Numbered from the stretch's first letter, positions 53,065 through 61,930 are shown. The stretch is DNA of 64,000 nucleotides from Rhizobium rhizogenes (GCF_002005205.3 NZ_CP019702.2:1802001-1866000); one strand, 5' to 3'. Numbers and translations are program-made. Notes: generated by a model not told the origin, from the letters alone.

Positions 53065-53820
53065 ATGGCTACCACAATTCAACTGACGCAGTCTTCCTCC
53101 GATCTGATCGGCTACCTCAACGGTTGGACGAGCGGTTTCGGTTCGACCTATGGTGCGTTCTACGACGCTCAGACGAGCTCTCTTGCCACCACCACCATCG
53201 ATCCGAACACGACCTATGAGGCGTGGGGCGATGGCAGCACCGGCGGCAAGGGCATCGTCATGAGCGGCGCTCTGCAGTACTCCCAGGGCAACCTGACGGG
53301 TTCGGTCGACAGCATCGTTCTGGGCACCGGCTACAGCCAGTCCACCAGCGGTATCGCGGTCAGCCAGCAGGAACTGCTGATCGATCCCGACAGCGCCTAC
53401 TCGCTCGCCGGCGCTCGCGATCTTCTCGATCTTGCCGTTTATCAGCTCGCCCGCTTCGGTTCGCTTGCCGGTTTTTATGATTACTTCGCGGCCACCGGCA
53501 CCGTCATCGAGGATACGGCGGCCTCCAATACCCTGACCGGTTTTGCCGGCGCGGACACCTTCGTATTCTCCGGCGGCAACGACGTTGTGGCGGCTGGCCC
53601 GACCGGCACCTACGGCTACCAGGACGGCACGGATACGCTCGACGTTTCCGCCTGGGGCGCAACTTCGGTGGACGATTTGTTGTGGTATAATGATAGCGGA
53701 AATGCCGTTATCCTTTCGGCAACAGACACATCCGTCTCCATCACGCTCAATGGCGTTGATGCAAATGTGCTCGATGCATCGGACTTCATTTTCGCCAACG
53801 CATCGGCGCTTGCCGCGTAA
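53065..53820 (+). CDS. hasA: HasA-like secreted hemophore with RTX-type C-terminus, lacking histidine
   Basis: AAAGGAG seven bases before ATG gives strong translation. The 251-residue product has no signal peptide. Residues 10-145 resemble HasA: LIGYLNGWTSGFG against HasA DYLGQWASTFG, and SGALQYSQGNLTGSVDSIVL against HasA GGNLTYTL...GQLDSLSF. Tyr72 aligns with heme ligand Tyr75, but the loop holding His83 is shortened and no residue of the whole protein is histidine, so neither His32 nor His83 exists. Residues 150-251 add NTLTGFAGADTFVFSGGND, as in RTX/serralysin C-termini, and a hydrophobic end SALAA, a type I secretion signal. The secretion ABC and fusion-protein genes follow directly. Role: external heme capture, inferred; a non-heme ligand is possible. 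Confidence 0.72.
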   Translation: MATTIQLTQSSSDLIGYLNGWTSGFGSTYGAFYDAQTSSLATTTIDPNTTYEAWGDGSTGGKGIVMSGALQYSQGNLTGSVDSIVLGTGYSQSTSGIAVSQQELLIDPDSAYSLAGARDLLDLAVYQLARFGSLAGFYDYFAATGTVIEDTAASNTLTGFAGADTFVFSGGNDVVAAGPTGTYGYQDGTDTLDVSAWGATSVDDLLWYNDSGNAVILSATDTSVSITLNGVDANVLDASDFIFANASALAA

Positions 53821-53834
53821 AGGAAAAACAGGCT

Positions 53835-55682
53835 GTGGGCTTTCAAAACCACCAGCAGACGCCGCCGCAGTCCCTCACTGCGGCGGTTGTTTCGCCCCTT
53901 AAAAGCACATTTCTCGGCGTTGCGCTCGTCAGCGGCGTGGTCAATATACTCGCGCTCACGTCGCCGCTCTTCATGTTGCAGGTTTATGACCGGGTTCTGG
54001 CAAGCGGCAGCCTGCCGACGCTGGTCGGGCTCGCCATTCTCGCGCTTGGCCTTTACGGCTTCCAGTGCCTGCTCGATATCATCCGCGCTCGCGTTCTGAT
54101 CCGCATCGGCGAAGATTTCGACATGCGGCACTCCGGCAGGGTGCATGATGCCGTGGTGCGCCTGCCGCTCGTCAACCGCATGCCGGGCGACGGGCTGCAG
54201 CCGCTGCGCGATCTCGATAATGTGCGCGGTTTTCTCTCCGGCACGGGGCCGACCGCCTTTTTCGATCTGCCGTGGATGCCGCTTTATCTCGGCATATGTT
54301 TTCTGTTTCACTTCTGGATCGGCGTGACGGCGCTTGCCGGTGCGGTGCTACTGGTATCCCTGACGATCCTCACCAATATCTTCTCGCAGAAGCCGATCCG
54401 CGACACCATGGTCGAGAATATGGCCCGCAACCGGCAACTGGAGGCCTCGCGCCGCAATGCCGAAGTCGTGCAGGCCATGGGGCTTGGCGGCCGGCTCGGA
54501 AAACGCTGGCAGAATTCCAACGAGGCCTATCTTGCCGCCAATCGCAAGGCGGGCGACGTGGCCGGCGGTCTCGGCAATATTGCGAAATCCCTGCGGGTCG
54601 TGCTGCAATCGGCCATTCTGGCGGTCGGCGCTTGGCTCGTCATCAATCAGGAGGCCTCCGGTGGCGTGATGATCGCCAGTTCGATCATGATGGGCCGGGC
54701 TCTGGCGCCCGTCGATCTCGCCATTTCCAACTGGAAGTCCTTCGTGGCCGCCCGGCAGAGCTGGGCGCGGCTGAGGGAGCTTTTTGCCCAGATGCCGGCC
54801 AATGCCGCCGCCATGGCCCTGCCGAAGCCTGAAAAGGAATTGCGGGTCGAAAACGTCACCATCGTTCCGCCGGGAGAAAGAAAGCCGACCGTCACCGGCC
54901 TTGGCTTCATCGTGACTGCTGGAAACGCGCTCGGCGTCATCGGCCCCTCCGGCTCGGGTAAATCCACGCTCGCGCGCATTCTCACCGGCGCGTGGATGCC
55001 GGCGGCCGGCAAGGTGCGGCTGGACGGTGCAAGTTTCGAGCAATGGGACCGTGAGGCGCTGGGCCGCCACATAGGCTATCTGCCGCAGGGCGTGGAGCTG
55101 TTCGACGGCACGATCGGTGAAAATATCTCCCGTTTCGAGGATAATCCCGATCCTGACGCCATCATCGCGGCGGCCAGGGCTGCGGGTGCGCATGAACTGA
55201 TCCTGCGTTTCGAAAAGGGTTATGACAGCGATATCGGCGAGGCGGGTTCGGCACTTTCCGCCGGGCAGCGCCAGCGCATCGGCCTTGCCCGCGCGCTATA
55301 TGGCGATCCCTTCATCGTGGTGCTGGACGAACCCAACGCCAATCTCGATGCGGAAGGCGAAGCCGCCGTGGTCAAGGCGATTTCCTCGGTCAAGGCGCGT
55401 GGCGGCATTGCCGTCGTCGTCGCCCACCGGCCGAGCGCCATCGGTGCCGTCGATTTCATTCTGATGATGGAAGAGGGGAGGATGAAGGCCTTCGGCCCGC
55501 GTGACGAAGTGCTGTCGAAGGTGCTGCGCGTTCCGCAGGGGCAGGCGGTCAAGGGATTTGCTGCATCCGCCCAGACGGTCTCGCCGCTGCGTGTCGTTGC
55601 CAATACCCAGCCTCAGGCGTTGGTGCTGGAAGACGTCCGTGAAGAGAATAGCCAGGAAGGAGATGCGGATGTCAAACATTGA
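53835..55682 (+). CDS. Type I secretion ABC transporter (HasD/PrtD-like)
   Basis: The GTG start at 53835 follows AAAGGAAAA, 14 bases past the hemophore stop. The 615-residue protein has a membrane domain with LFMLQVYDRVLASGSLPTL, the signature of PrtD/HasD exporters, then an ATPase domain with Walker A GPSGSGKST at about 374-382, signature LSAGQRQR and Walker B VVLDEPNANLD. There is no N-terminal peptidase domain, as expected for RTX-type or HasA substrates. It would export the hemophore across both membranes with the fusion protein and a TolC-type channel encoded elsewhere. A 45-residue acidic C-terminal tail follows the NBD. Confidence 0.92.
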   Translation: MGFQNHQQTPPQSLTAAVVSPLKSTFLGVALVSGVVNILALTSPLFMLQVYDRVLASGSLPTLVGLAILALGLYGFQCLLDIIRARVLIRIGEDFDMRHSGRVHDAVVRLPLVNRMPGDGLQPLRDLDNVRGFLSGTGPTAFFDLPWMPLYLGICFLFHFWIGVTALAGAVLLVSLTILTNIFSQKPIRDTMVENMARNRQLEASRRNAEVVQAMGLGGRLGKRWQNSNEAYLAANRKAGDVAGGLGNIAKSLRVVLQSAILAVGAWLVINQEASGGVMIASSIMMGRALAPVDLAISNWKSFVAARQSWARLRELFAQMPANAAAMALPKPEKELRVENVTIVPPGERKPTVTGLGFIVTAGNALGVIGPSGSGKSTLARILTGAWMPAAGKVRLDGASFEQWDREALGRHIGYLPQGVELFDGTIGENISRFEDNPDPDAIIAAARAAGAHELILRFEKGYDSDIGEAGSALSAGQRQRIGLARALYGDPFIVVLDEPNANLDAEGEAAVVKAISSVKARGGIAVVVAHRPSAIGAVDFILMMEEGRMKAFGPRDEVLSKVLRVPQGQAVKGFAASAQTVSPLRVVANTQPQALVLEDVREENSQEGDADVKH

Positions 55683-56982
55683 TCAGCACAGCCATGTGTC
55701 CCGCTCCATCCGCAAACATCTTGTTGCCGGCCTTGCTGCGGGTGTAGCGCTGCTGGCCGGCGTCGGCGGATGGGCTGCGACGACCAATCTTGCCGGCGCG
55801 GTTGTCGCCTCCGGTCATCTGGTGGTGGATTCCTACAGCAAGAAGGTGCAGCACCCGAGCGGCGGTGTCGTCGGCGAAATTCTGGTGAATGAGGGCGACA
55901 GGGTGAAGGCCGGCGATGTGGTCATGCGCCTCGACGCGACCCAGACGCGCGCCAATCTCGCCATCGTCACCAAGCGTCTGGATGAGCTGAATGCGCGCAT
56001 GGCAAGGCTGGAGGCTGAGCGCGACGATCTGCCGGAACTCGTTTTTCCGCAGACTCTCATTGCACGCAAGGACGATCCCGATGTCGCCTCCGCCATGCGC
56101 AGCGAGACCAAGCTGTTCGAATTCCGCAGATCCTATCGGGAAGGGCGCAAAGCGCAGCTTTCCGAACGCATCACCCAGTTCGAACATGAGATTGAGGGGC
56201 TGAAGGCGCAGGAAGTTGCTTATGATAACGGCCTTGCCGTGCTGGAGGCTGAAATCACCTCACAGAAATCCCTGCGCGAACAGGGTGTCGTTTCGGTGCA
56301 GAGGCTGAACAGCCTGCAGACGCAGGCCGCGACATTCGGCGGTGAGCGCGGCGAAAAAATCGCCTATCAGGCGCAGGCGGCAGGGCGCATCACCGAAACC
56401 AGGCTGCAAATCCTGCAGATCGATCAGGAATTGCGCACCGAGGTCGGGCGGGAACTGCGCGAGATACAGGCCCAGATGGGTGAATTCGTCGAGCGCAAGG
56501 TTGCCGCCGAAGACCAGCTGAAGCGCATCGATATCGTCGCGCCGCAATCCGGCATGGTGCATGAAATGGCCGTGCATACCGTGGGCGGCGTGGTGACGCC
56601 GGCGGATCCGATCATGCTCATCGTGCCTGATGGAGACGAGCTGGCGCTGGAAGTGCAGATCGTGCCGAAGGATATCGACCAGCTTCAGCTGGGGCAAAAG
56701 GCCATGCTGCGCATGACCGCCTTCAACCAGCGGGTCACGCCGGAACTGGAAGGCCATGTCAGTCGTATCGCGGCGGATATCACCACCGATCAGCGCAGCG
56801 GTCTCTCCTATTATCTGGCGCGGATTTCCGTGCCGGTTTCCGAAAGGCAGAAGCTGAACAATGCGCCGCTGGTGCCGGGTATGCCGGCCGAGGCGTTCAT
56901 CCAGACCAGTGAAAGGACGGCGCTGTCCTATATCGCCAAGCCGTTGACGGACCAGATCAGCCGCGCCTTCCGGGAAGAGTAG
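55669..56982 (+). CDS. Type I secretion membrane-fusion protein (HasE/PrtE, HlyD family)
   Basis: The start is ATG 55669 after AGGAAGGAG, overlapping the ABC gene by 14 bases. The 437-residue protein has a short cytoplasmic end, one membrane segment at about 18-38 (LVAGLAAGVALLAGVGGWAA), the lipoyl-like VVGEILVNEGDRVKAGDVVM at about 64-83, a long coiled-coil hairpin (about 95-280) and the closing lipoyl half DIVAPQSGMVHEMAVHTVGG. It bridges the ABC protein and an outer-membrane TolC, which is not in this window. Confidence 0.92.
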   Translation: MSNIDQHSHVSRSIRKHLVAGLAAGVALLAGVGGWAATTNLAGAVVASGHLVVDSYSKKVQHPSGGVVGEILVNEGDRVKAGDVVMRLDATQTRANLAIVTKRLDELNARMARLEAERDDLPELVFPQTLIARKDDPDVASAMRSETKLFEFRRSYREGRKAQLSERITQFEHEIEGLKAQEVAYDNGLAVLEAEITSQKSLREQGVVSVQRLNSLQTQAATFGGERGEKIAYQAQAAGRITETRLQILQIDQELRTEVGRELREIQAQMGEFVERKVAAEDQLKRIDIVAPQSGMVHEMAVHTVGGVVTPADPIMLIVPDGDELALEVQIVPKDIDQLQLGQKAMLRMTAFNQRVTPELEGHVSRIAADITTDQRSGLSYYLARISVPVSERQKLNNAPLVPGMPAEAFIQTSERTALSYIAKPLTDQISRAFREE

Positions 56983-56990
56983 GAATCTGG

Positions 56991-57010
56991 GCCCGGCTTG
57001 CGGGCTTTAT
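56991..57010. terminator. Terminator of the hemophore operon
   Basis: GCCCG (56991-56995) and CGGGC (57001-57005) form a small stem followed by TTTAT, eight bases past the fusion-protein stop and overlapping the end of the convergent lactonase gene. Confidence 0.55.
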
Positions 57011-57927
57011 CCACCCTCGCCAAAACGGAAGGCGGCAAAGCCCTTTCTCTGTGTCGGGATTGCCCAGACGCCGCCCGAAAATGGCGATTGCTTCAGCCGG
57101 TCTTCGGACATGTTGTGGCGGTGTGACGTCAGGAAAAGGATGCTGAAATCAGGTCCTCCGAAGCACGGCATGGTGGGGTGCGGCACAGGGGTCGCGATCA
57201 CGTCCGTATGGTCGCCGTCGGGCGTGAAAACGTTCAACAGGCCAGCGGAAACGCCTGCGCTGTAATAGGTGCCGCTGCTGTCGAGACAGCCGCCATCGGG
57301 TCTTCCCGTCTCTTCCGTCATCCGGGCCACCAGCACGCCCTCATCGAATGTGCCGTTTCTCTTATCGAATTTGCGCCGGCGTATCCATTTCTGGACGGAA
57401 TCGCTCTGCCACATGATGGAGCCGTCCGGGGAAAAGGCGAGGCCGTTCGGGCATGTCAGGCCGGTCTGCCTGCGCTCGGCGCTCTTTTCGGTGATCCGCC
57501 AAAGTTCACCATGAGGTTCCATGTCCGAGAGTGGCACATTATGCATGGTTCCCACCCAGAAGGCGCCGTCGGGGCCGATCCGTCCGTCGTTCAGCCGGCA
57601 AGGAATGCCGTCCGGTGACGGGAGGGAATGGAGAAGGCGTGTTTCGCCGCTGTCCGGATCGAGGATGACAATATCCATGCCGCAGGCGACGATGAGATCG
57701 CCGTTCCGGCAGAGACCGAGACTTGAGACCGTATGGGGAAACGCCCATTCGCGATAGAGGCCGGGCTCGATCGCTGCGGACCGCACCGTCCTGCCGAGTA
57801 TATCGCACCAGAAAAGCACCTGTCGCCGCTCGTCCCAGACAGGGGATTCCGCAAGTGTGCTCATCGTGTCGCACAGAAGTTTCGCCTGCGACATGGCAAG
57901 CGCTTTTTCGGGATTTGCCGTATTCAT
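57007..57927 (-). CDS. SMP-30/gluconolactonase-family sugar lactonase
   Basis: The 306-residue six-bladed beta-propeller has the metal-site residues of the family: Glu27 in LAESPVW, Asn161 in CPNGLAFSPDG and Asp211 in RPDGGCLD, with the same Asn-Asp spacing (50) as in human SMP-30. Asn113 in CRLNDG is the usual substrate-side residue. It hydrolyses sugar lactones formed by dehydrogenases. The GntR regulator gene precedes it and three sugar-type dehydrogenases lie divergently, so it would open the lactone they produce. Confidence 0.9.
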   Translation of the reverse strand: MNTANPEKALAMSQAKLLCDTMSTLAESPVWDERRQVLFWCDILGRTVRSAAIEPGLYREWAFPHTVSSLGLCRNGDLIVACGMDIVILDPDSGETRLLHSLPSPDGIPCRLNDGRIGPDGAFWVGTMHNVPLSDMEPHGELWRITEKSAERRQTGLTCPNGLAFSPDGSIMWQSDSVQKWIRRRKFDKRNGTFDEGVLVARMTEETGRPDGGCLDSSGTYYSAGVSAGLLNVFTPDGDHTDVIATPVPHPTMPCFGGPDFSILFLTSHRHNMSEDRLKQSPFSGGVWAIPTQRKGFAAFRFGEGG

Positions 57928-57960
57928 GATGCTCGAACCGTTGAAGATGATGGCGCAGAA

Positions 57961-58674
57961 TTATTCGAAATAGTCCTGGTGGTTCTCGAAAACCTGCGAA
58001 AGAATGCCGAGAACGCGTCTCAGGTGCTTGCGCAAACCCTCGGTCGCACGGGCTTCGTCGCCGGCCTTGATCGCATCGTAAACCGCCTCGTGTTCGGAGA
58101 GCAGCCGCGCCATATGCGCCTCGTCGGTGATGGCGAGCGCGCGCAGGCGGTCCAGCCCCGCCTTCTCGCGGATCAACAGCGTCTCCAGCCTCTCAAGCCC
58201 CGTCGCGGCGGCAAGCGCGCTATGGAACTGGTCGTCATGCACACGGAAAGCCTTTCTGTCTCCGCGGTGCATGGCTGCGCGCTGGCCGGTGAGGGCGTGT
58301 TCGATCTCCTGCTCGGCCTCCGCCGTTATGCCGATCTGGCACAGCCTGCAAACGGCAGCGACCTCCAGCGCCTCGCGGATGAATTGCGCGCTGCGAATGT
58401 GCTTTTCCGATAATCTGGAGACATAGGTGCCGCGGCTCGGCAGGGTAACGATCAGGCCGTCATCCCGCAGGCGGCTCAGCGCTTCGCGCACCGGCGTTCG
58501 ACTGGAATTGAACAACTGTCCGATCTCGTTTTCCGAAACCGCCTGGCCGGGAAAAAGCTCCCGGGACAGGATGGCCGATTTCAGCGCGGAATAGATCTGG
58601 TCCACGACCGGACGGTTAAGGTCCAGTCGCTCCATCGTCGGCACGGTGCCACCTGTTACGGGAATTTTCGGCAT
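57961..58674 (-). CDS. GntR-family (FadR/FCD subgroup) transcriptional regulator
   Basis: Start set at ATG 58674, just after GGAGGG; an open frame runs further up through the operator palindromes but has no family features. The 237-residue protein has a winged helix (ALKSAILSRELFPGQAVSEN, SRTPVREALSRLRDDGLI) and an FCD ligand domain with the metal-binding Asp/His pattern around AFRVHDDQFHSALAAATG and ALLSEHEAVYDAI-type helices. It lies divergent to the dehydrogenase operon, with palindromic sites between, so it very likely represses that operon and is relieved by a sugar acid. Confidence 0.88.
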   Translation of the reverse strand: MPKIPVTGGTVPTMERLDLNRPVVDQIYSALKSAILSRELFPGQAVSENEIGQLFNSSRTPVREALSRLRDDGLIVTLPSRGTYVSRLSEKHIRSAQFIREALEVAAVCRLCQIGITAEAEQEIEHALTGQRAAMHRGDRKAFRVHDDQFHSALAAATGLERLETLLIREKAGLDRLRALAITDEAHMARLLSEHEAVYDAIKAGDEARATEGLRKHLRRVLGILSQVFENHQDYFE

Positions 58675-58694
58675 ATACCCTCCAGCGTTTTCAT

Positions 58695-58744
58695 AACCGG
58701 TATACCGGAACACAAGTCTGTTGACAACCGGCATACCGGTATGC
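58695..58744. promoter_or_regulatory. GntR operator region with two palindromes
   Basis: CCGGTATACCGG (58697-58708) is a 12-bp perfect palindrome and GCATACCGGTATGC (58731-58744) a 14-bp perfect palindrome. Their centres are 35 bases apart and share the ATACCGG half-site. A TTGACA -35-like hexamer lies between (58721-58726). They sit between the divergent GntR and dehydrogenase genes. Confidence 0.75.
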
Positions 58745-58777
58745 AAATGATCGCTTATTGGGAAGGAGGCTCCCGAA

Positions 58778-59830
58778 ATGCAAAATATCAAGACCTGCGT
58801 CATTGTTGGCGCCGGAATGGTGGCGAAGACGCATGTGCTCGCCTGTGCGGCAAGTCCGGAAAAAATTCGCCTGAAGGGCTTGGTCGATGGTGGCTCCGGT
58901 CGCGCCAGGGCGCTGGCCGCCGAAGCGTCGAAACACGCCGGATATGAGGTCGTCGTTTATTCCTCGGTGGAGGAAGCCGCACGCGATGCGGATGTCGATT
59001 TTGCCATCGTCGCAACGCCGCCGAATGCCCGCATCGATATCGTCGGACAGCTCGCAAAGGCGGGCAAACACATTCTGATGGAAAAGCCCGTCGCCCGGAA
59101 CACGCAGGAGGCCGGCGGCCTTGTCGCCCTCTGTCGTGACGCCGGCGTCACGCTCGGCATTATCTTCCAGCACCGTATGCGGGCTGCATCGCAAAAAGCT
59201 CGTGAGCTTGTGGATGGCGGGACGCTCGGAGCTCTGGGTCTCTGCGAAATTTCCGTGCCGTGGTGGCGCGGGCAATCCTATTATGATGAACCCGGCCGCG
59301 GCACACTGGCCCGCGACGGCGGCGGTGTCCTGATCTCCCAGGCAATTCATACCATCGATCTGGCGCTGAGCCTCGCCGGGCCGGTCTCGCGCGTTCAGGC
59401 CATGGCGGCGACGACGCGGTTTCATCGCATGGAAACCGAGGATTACGTCGCGGCCGGCCTGCGCTTCAAAAATGGTGCCGTTGGCTCGCTGGTGGCAAGC
59501 ACCGCAAGTTTCCCCGGTGCTCCGGAATCGATTGTCCTGCATTTCGACAATGCCAGCCTGCGGCTCGCCTCGGGCCTCCTGCATGTCGACTGGCGCGATG
59601 GCCGGCAGGAGACCTTTGGCGGCGCGGCATCCGGCACGGGTGGTGGCGCCGACCCCATGGCTTTCACGCATGAATGGCATCAGGGCGTCTTCGAGGATTT
59701 CGCAGACGCCATCTCCTCAGGGCGCGCGCCGGTCGTCACCGGTGAAGCGGCTCTTTTGTCTCACAGATTGATCGACGCGATCATCAACTCGGCCGATACC
59801 GGCAAGGAAGTGGAACTGCAGGATGACTAA
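58778..59830 (+). CDS. Gfo/Idh/MocA-family oxidoreductase, first of three
   Basis: GGAAGGAGG precedes ATG 58778. The 350-residue protein has the NAD(P) fold CVIVGAGMVAKTHVLACAA, the EKPVARN motif with the conserved catalytic Lys near residue 98, and the C-terminal beta-sheet domain with GVLISQAIHTIDLAL carrying the conserved His. Members oxidise or reduce sugars and inositols with NAD(P). It overlaps the next gene by eight bases. The specific sugar is unknown. Confidence 0.9.
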   Translation: MQNIKTCVIVGAGMVAKTHVLACAASPEKIRLKGLVDGGSGRARALAAEASKHAGYEVVVYSSVEEAARDADVDFAIVATPPNARIDIVGQLAKAGKHILMEKPVARNTQEAGGLVALCRDAGVTLGIIFQHRMRAASQKARELVDGGTLGALGLCEISVPWWRGQSYYDEPGRGTLARDGGGVLISQAIHTIDLALSLAGPVSRVQAMAATTRFHRMETEDYVAAGLRFKNGAVGSLVASTASFPGAPESIVLHFDNASLRLASGLLHVDWRDGRQETFGGAASGTGGGADPMAFTHEWHQGVFEDFADAISSGRAPVVTGEAALLSHRLIDAIINSADTGKEVELQDD

Positions 59831-60839
59831 AGCAATCAAGTTCGTCGCTCTCGGCATAGAGCACCGGCACATTTTCGGCATGGCCCAGAACCTGCTGGAC
59901 GCCGGCGCGGAATTCGCTGGCTGGTGGACCGAAGGCGAACCCGACGTGGTGGAAGGCTTCGTCAAGCGCTTCCCGACCGTGCCGCGCGCGGCATCGAAAG
60001 AGGCTCTGCTTGCCGATGGCACCGTCGATCTCGTGGTGATCGCTGATATTCCTTCCAAGCGCGCCGATCTGGCGATCGCCGCCATGGAAGCGGGCAAGGA
60101 CGTCATGTCCGACAAGCCCGGCTGCACCACTTTCGAACAGCTCGATCGCCTTCGCCAGACCGTGGCTAAGACCAAGCGTATCTGGACCGTCGATTTCTCC
60201 GAGCGTTTTGAAGTTCCGAGCGTGACCAAGGCAGCCGAACTCGTTGCGCAGGGCGCCATCGGCCGCGTCATTCAGACCGTCGGCCTCGGCCCGCATCGTC
60301 TGAACCGCCAGATCCGCCCGAAGTGGTTCTTCGAACGGGAAGCTTACGGCGGCATCATCACCGATATCGCCAGCCACCAGATCGACCAGTTCATGTTCTT
60401 CACCGGCTCGACCGAAGTGGAGATCGTGGCTGCCACCGTTGCCAACTATGCCAACCCTGATGATCCGGGGCTGCAGGATTTCGGTGAAGTGGTGCTGCGC
60501 GGCGACAAGGGCCACGGCTATATCCGCGTCGACTGGTACACGCCCGATGCGCTGCCGACCTGGGGTGACGGCCGCCTCACCATCCTCGGCACCGAGGGCT
60601 ACATCGAACTGCGTAAATATGTCGATGTCGGCAACAAGGAAGGCACCGACCGCCTCGTTCTCGTGAATGGCGACCGCTGCGAATATATCGACGCCTCCGG
60701 TGCCGGCCTGCCCTATTTCGGCCGCCTGTGCGACGACATCCGCAACCGCACGGAAACGGCGATGACGCAGGAGCATGTGTTCAAGGTATGCGACCTGTCG
60801 CTGCAGGCGCAGGCCAAGGCCGAAGGAGCTTCGAAATGA
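59823..60839 (+). CDS. Gfo/Idh/MocA-family oxidoreductase, second of three
   Basis: The 338-residue protein starts eight bases inside the previous gene. The nucleotide fold is unusual: FVALGIEHRHIFGMAQNLLD replaces the usual GxGxxG, with Gly-Ile-Glu-His where a glycine loop is expected. The catalytic SDKPGCTT and TDIASHQIDQFMFF blocks are kept. The altered loop suggests a different cofactor mode or a bound cofactor. Overlaps the next gene by four bases (ATGA). Confidence 0.85.
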   Translation: MTKAIKFVALGIEHRHIFGMAQNLLDAGAEFAGWWTEGEPDVVEGFVKRFPTVPRAASKEALLADGTVDLVVIADIPSKRADLAIAAMEAGKDVMSDKPGCTTFEQLDRLRQTVAKTKRIWTVDFSERFEVPSVTKAAELVAQGAIGRVIQTVGLGPHRLNRQIRPKWFFEREAYGGIITDIASHQIDQFMFFTGSTEVEIVAATVANYANPDDPGLQDFGEVVLRGDKGHGYIRVDWYTPDALPTWGDGRLTILGTEGYIELRKYVDVGNKEGTDRLVLVNGDRCEYIDASGAGLPYFGRLCDDIRNRTETAMTQEHVFKVCDLSLQAQAKAEGASK

Positions 60840-61909
60840 TCGGTGTTGCCATCATTGGCGCCGGCATCGGCGCCCAGCATCTGAGCGGCTATCGGGCCCT
60901 GCCGAAGCGCTTCGTCGTCAAGGCGATCTGCGACCTCGATCTGGAGCGCGCCCGTTCCGTCGTGGGTGAGGATACGTCCATTCGTCTGACGACCGATCTC
61001 GACGAGGTTCTGGCGGATGAGAGCATCCAGCTCATCGACGTCTGCCTGCCGCCGCACCTGCATTTCCCCGTAACGCTGAAGGCGCATGCGGCGGGCAAGG
61101 ACGTGGTCTGCGAAAAGCCGCTTGTTCGCTCGCTTGAAGAGGCAAATGCGCTGATCGACTCCGTCAAGAAGACCGGCCGTGGCGTGTTTCCCGTCTTCCA
61201 GTACCGTTTCGGACATGCGATGCGGCAGCTGCGTGCGCTCATCGATGCCGGCCTTGCGGGCAAGGCCTTTGTCGCGAGCTCGGAAGTTCACTGGAACCGT
61301 GGCGCCAGCTATTACGACATTCCCTGGCGCGGTACGTGGAAGGGCGAATGCGGTGGCGCGATCCTCGGTCATGCCATTCACGCCCATGATCTTCTCTGCC
61401 ACGTTCTCGGTCCCGTCGACGAAGTGTTCGCCATGGCCGATACGCGCGTCAACAAGATCGAAACCGAAGACTGCGCGGCACTCAGCCTCCGTATGAAAAG
61501 CGGTGCGCTGGCGACAAGCTCGGTGACGCTCGGCGCCGCCGAAGATACGTCCCGCCTGCGTTTCTGCTTCGAGGGCTTCACCGCCGAAAGCGGCACGCTG
61601 CCCTATCGTCCGGCCGAAGACACATGGCGTTTCATCGCCCGTGCACCGACCACGCAGGACCAGATCGACGCCGTTCTGGCGACGGTGGCCGATGGCGAAA
61701 ACGGTTTTGCCGGTTTTGTCGAAGCCATTGCCGACGCAATGGAAGGACGCGGCGGCAAGGAAGTGACCGTCAACGATGGCTTGCAGTCCATCGAACTCGT
61801 CACCGCCATCTATCGCTCGGTGCGGGAAGGAAAACCGGTTCGCCTGTCTGACGCCGCCGAAGGCGAGTGGATCAAGGGGTGGGCTCCGCGCACATCCGCC
61901 AACGCATAA
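60836..61909 (+). CDS. Gfo/Idh/MocA-family oxidoreductase, third of three
   Basis: Start at ATG 60836 within the previous stop codon; the open frame upstream is part of the second gene. The 357-residue protein has the regular fold VAIIGAGIGAQHLSGYRAL, catalytic CEKPLVRSLEEANAL and GGAILGHAIHAHDLLCHVLG. Of the three it looks closest to typical sugar dehydrogenases. Three tightly coupled members in one operon would permit a multi-step redox change on one sugar, for example oxidation and epimerising reduction. Confidence 0.9.
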   Translation: MIGVAIIGAGIGAQHLSGYRALPKRFVVKAICDLDLERARSVVGEDTSIRLTTDLDEVLADESIQLIDVCLPPHLHFPVTLKAHAAGKDVVCEKPLVRSLEEANALIDSVKKTGRGVFPVFQYRFGHAMRQLRALIDAGLAGKAFVASSEVHWNRGASYYDIPWRGTWKGECGGAILGHAIHAHDLLCHVLGPVDEVFAMADTRVNKIETEDCAALSLRMKSGALATSSVTLGAAEDTSRLRFCFEGFTAESGTLPYRPAEDTWRFIARAPTTQDQIDAVLATVADGENGFAGFVEAIADAMEGRGGKEVTVNDGLQSIELVTAIYRSVREGKPVRLSDAAEGEWIKGWAPRTSANA

Positions 61910-61930
61910 TCATCTAAGGGAGGAAAAGAG

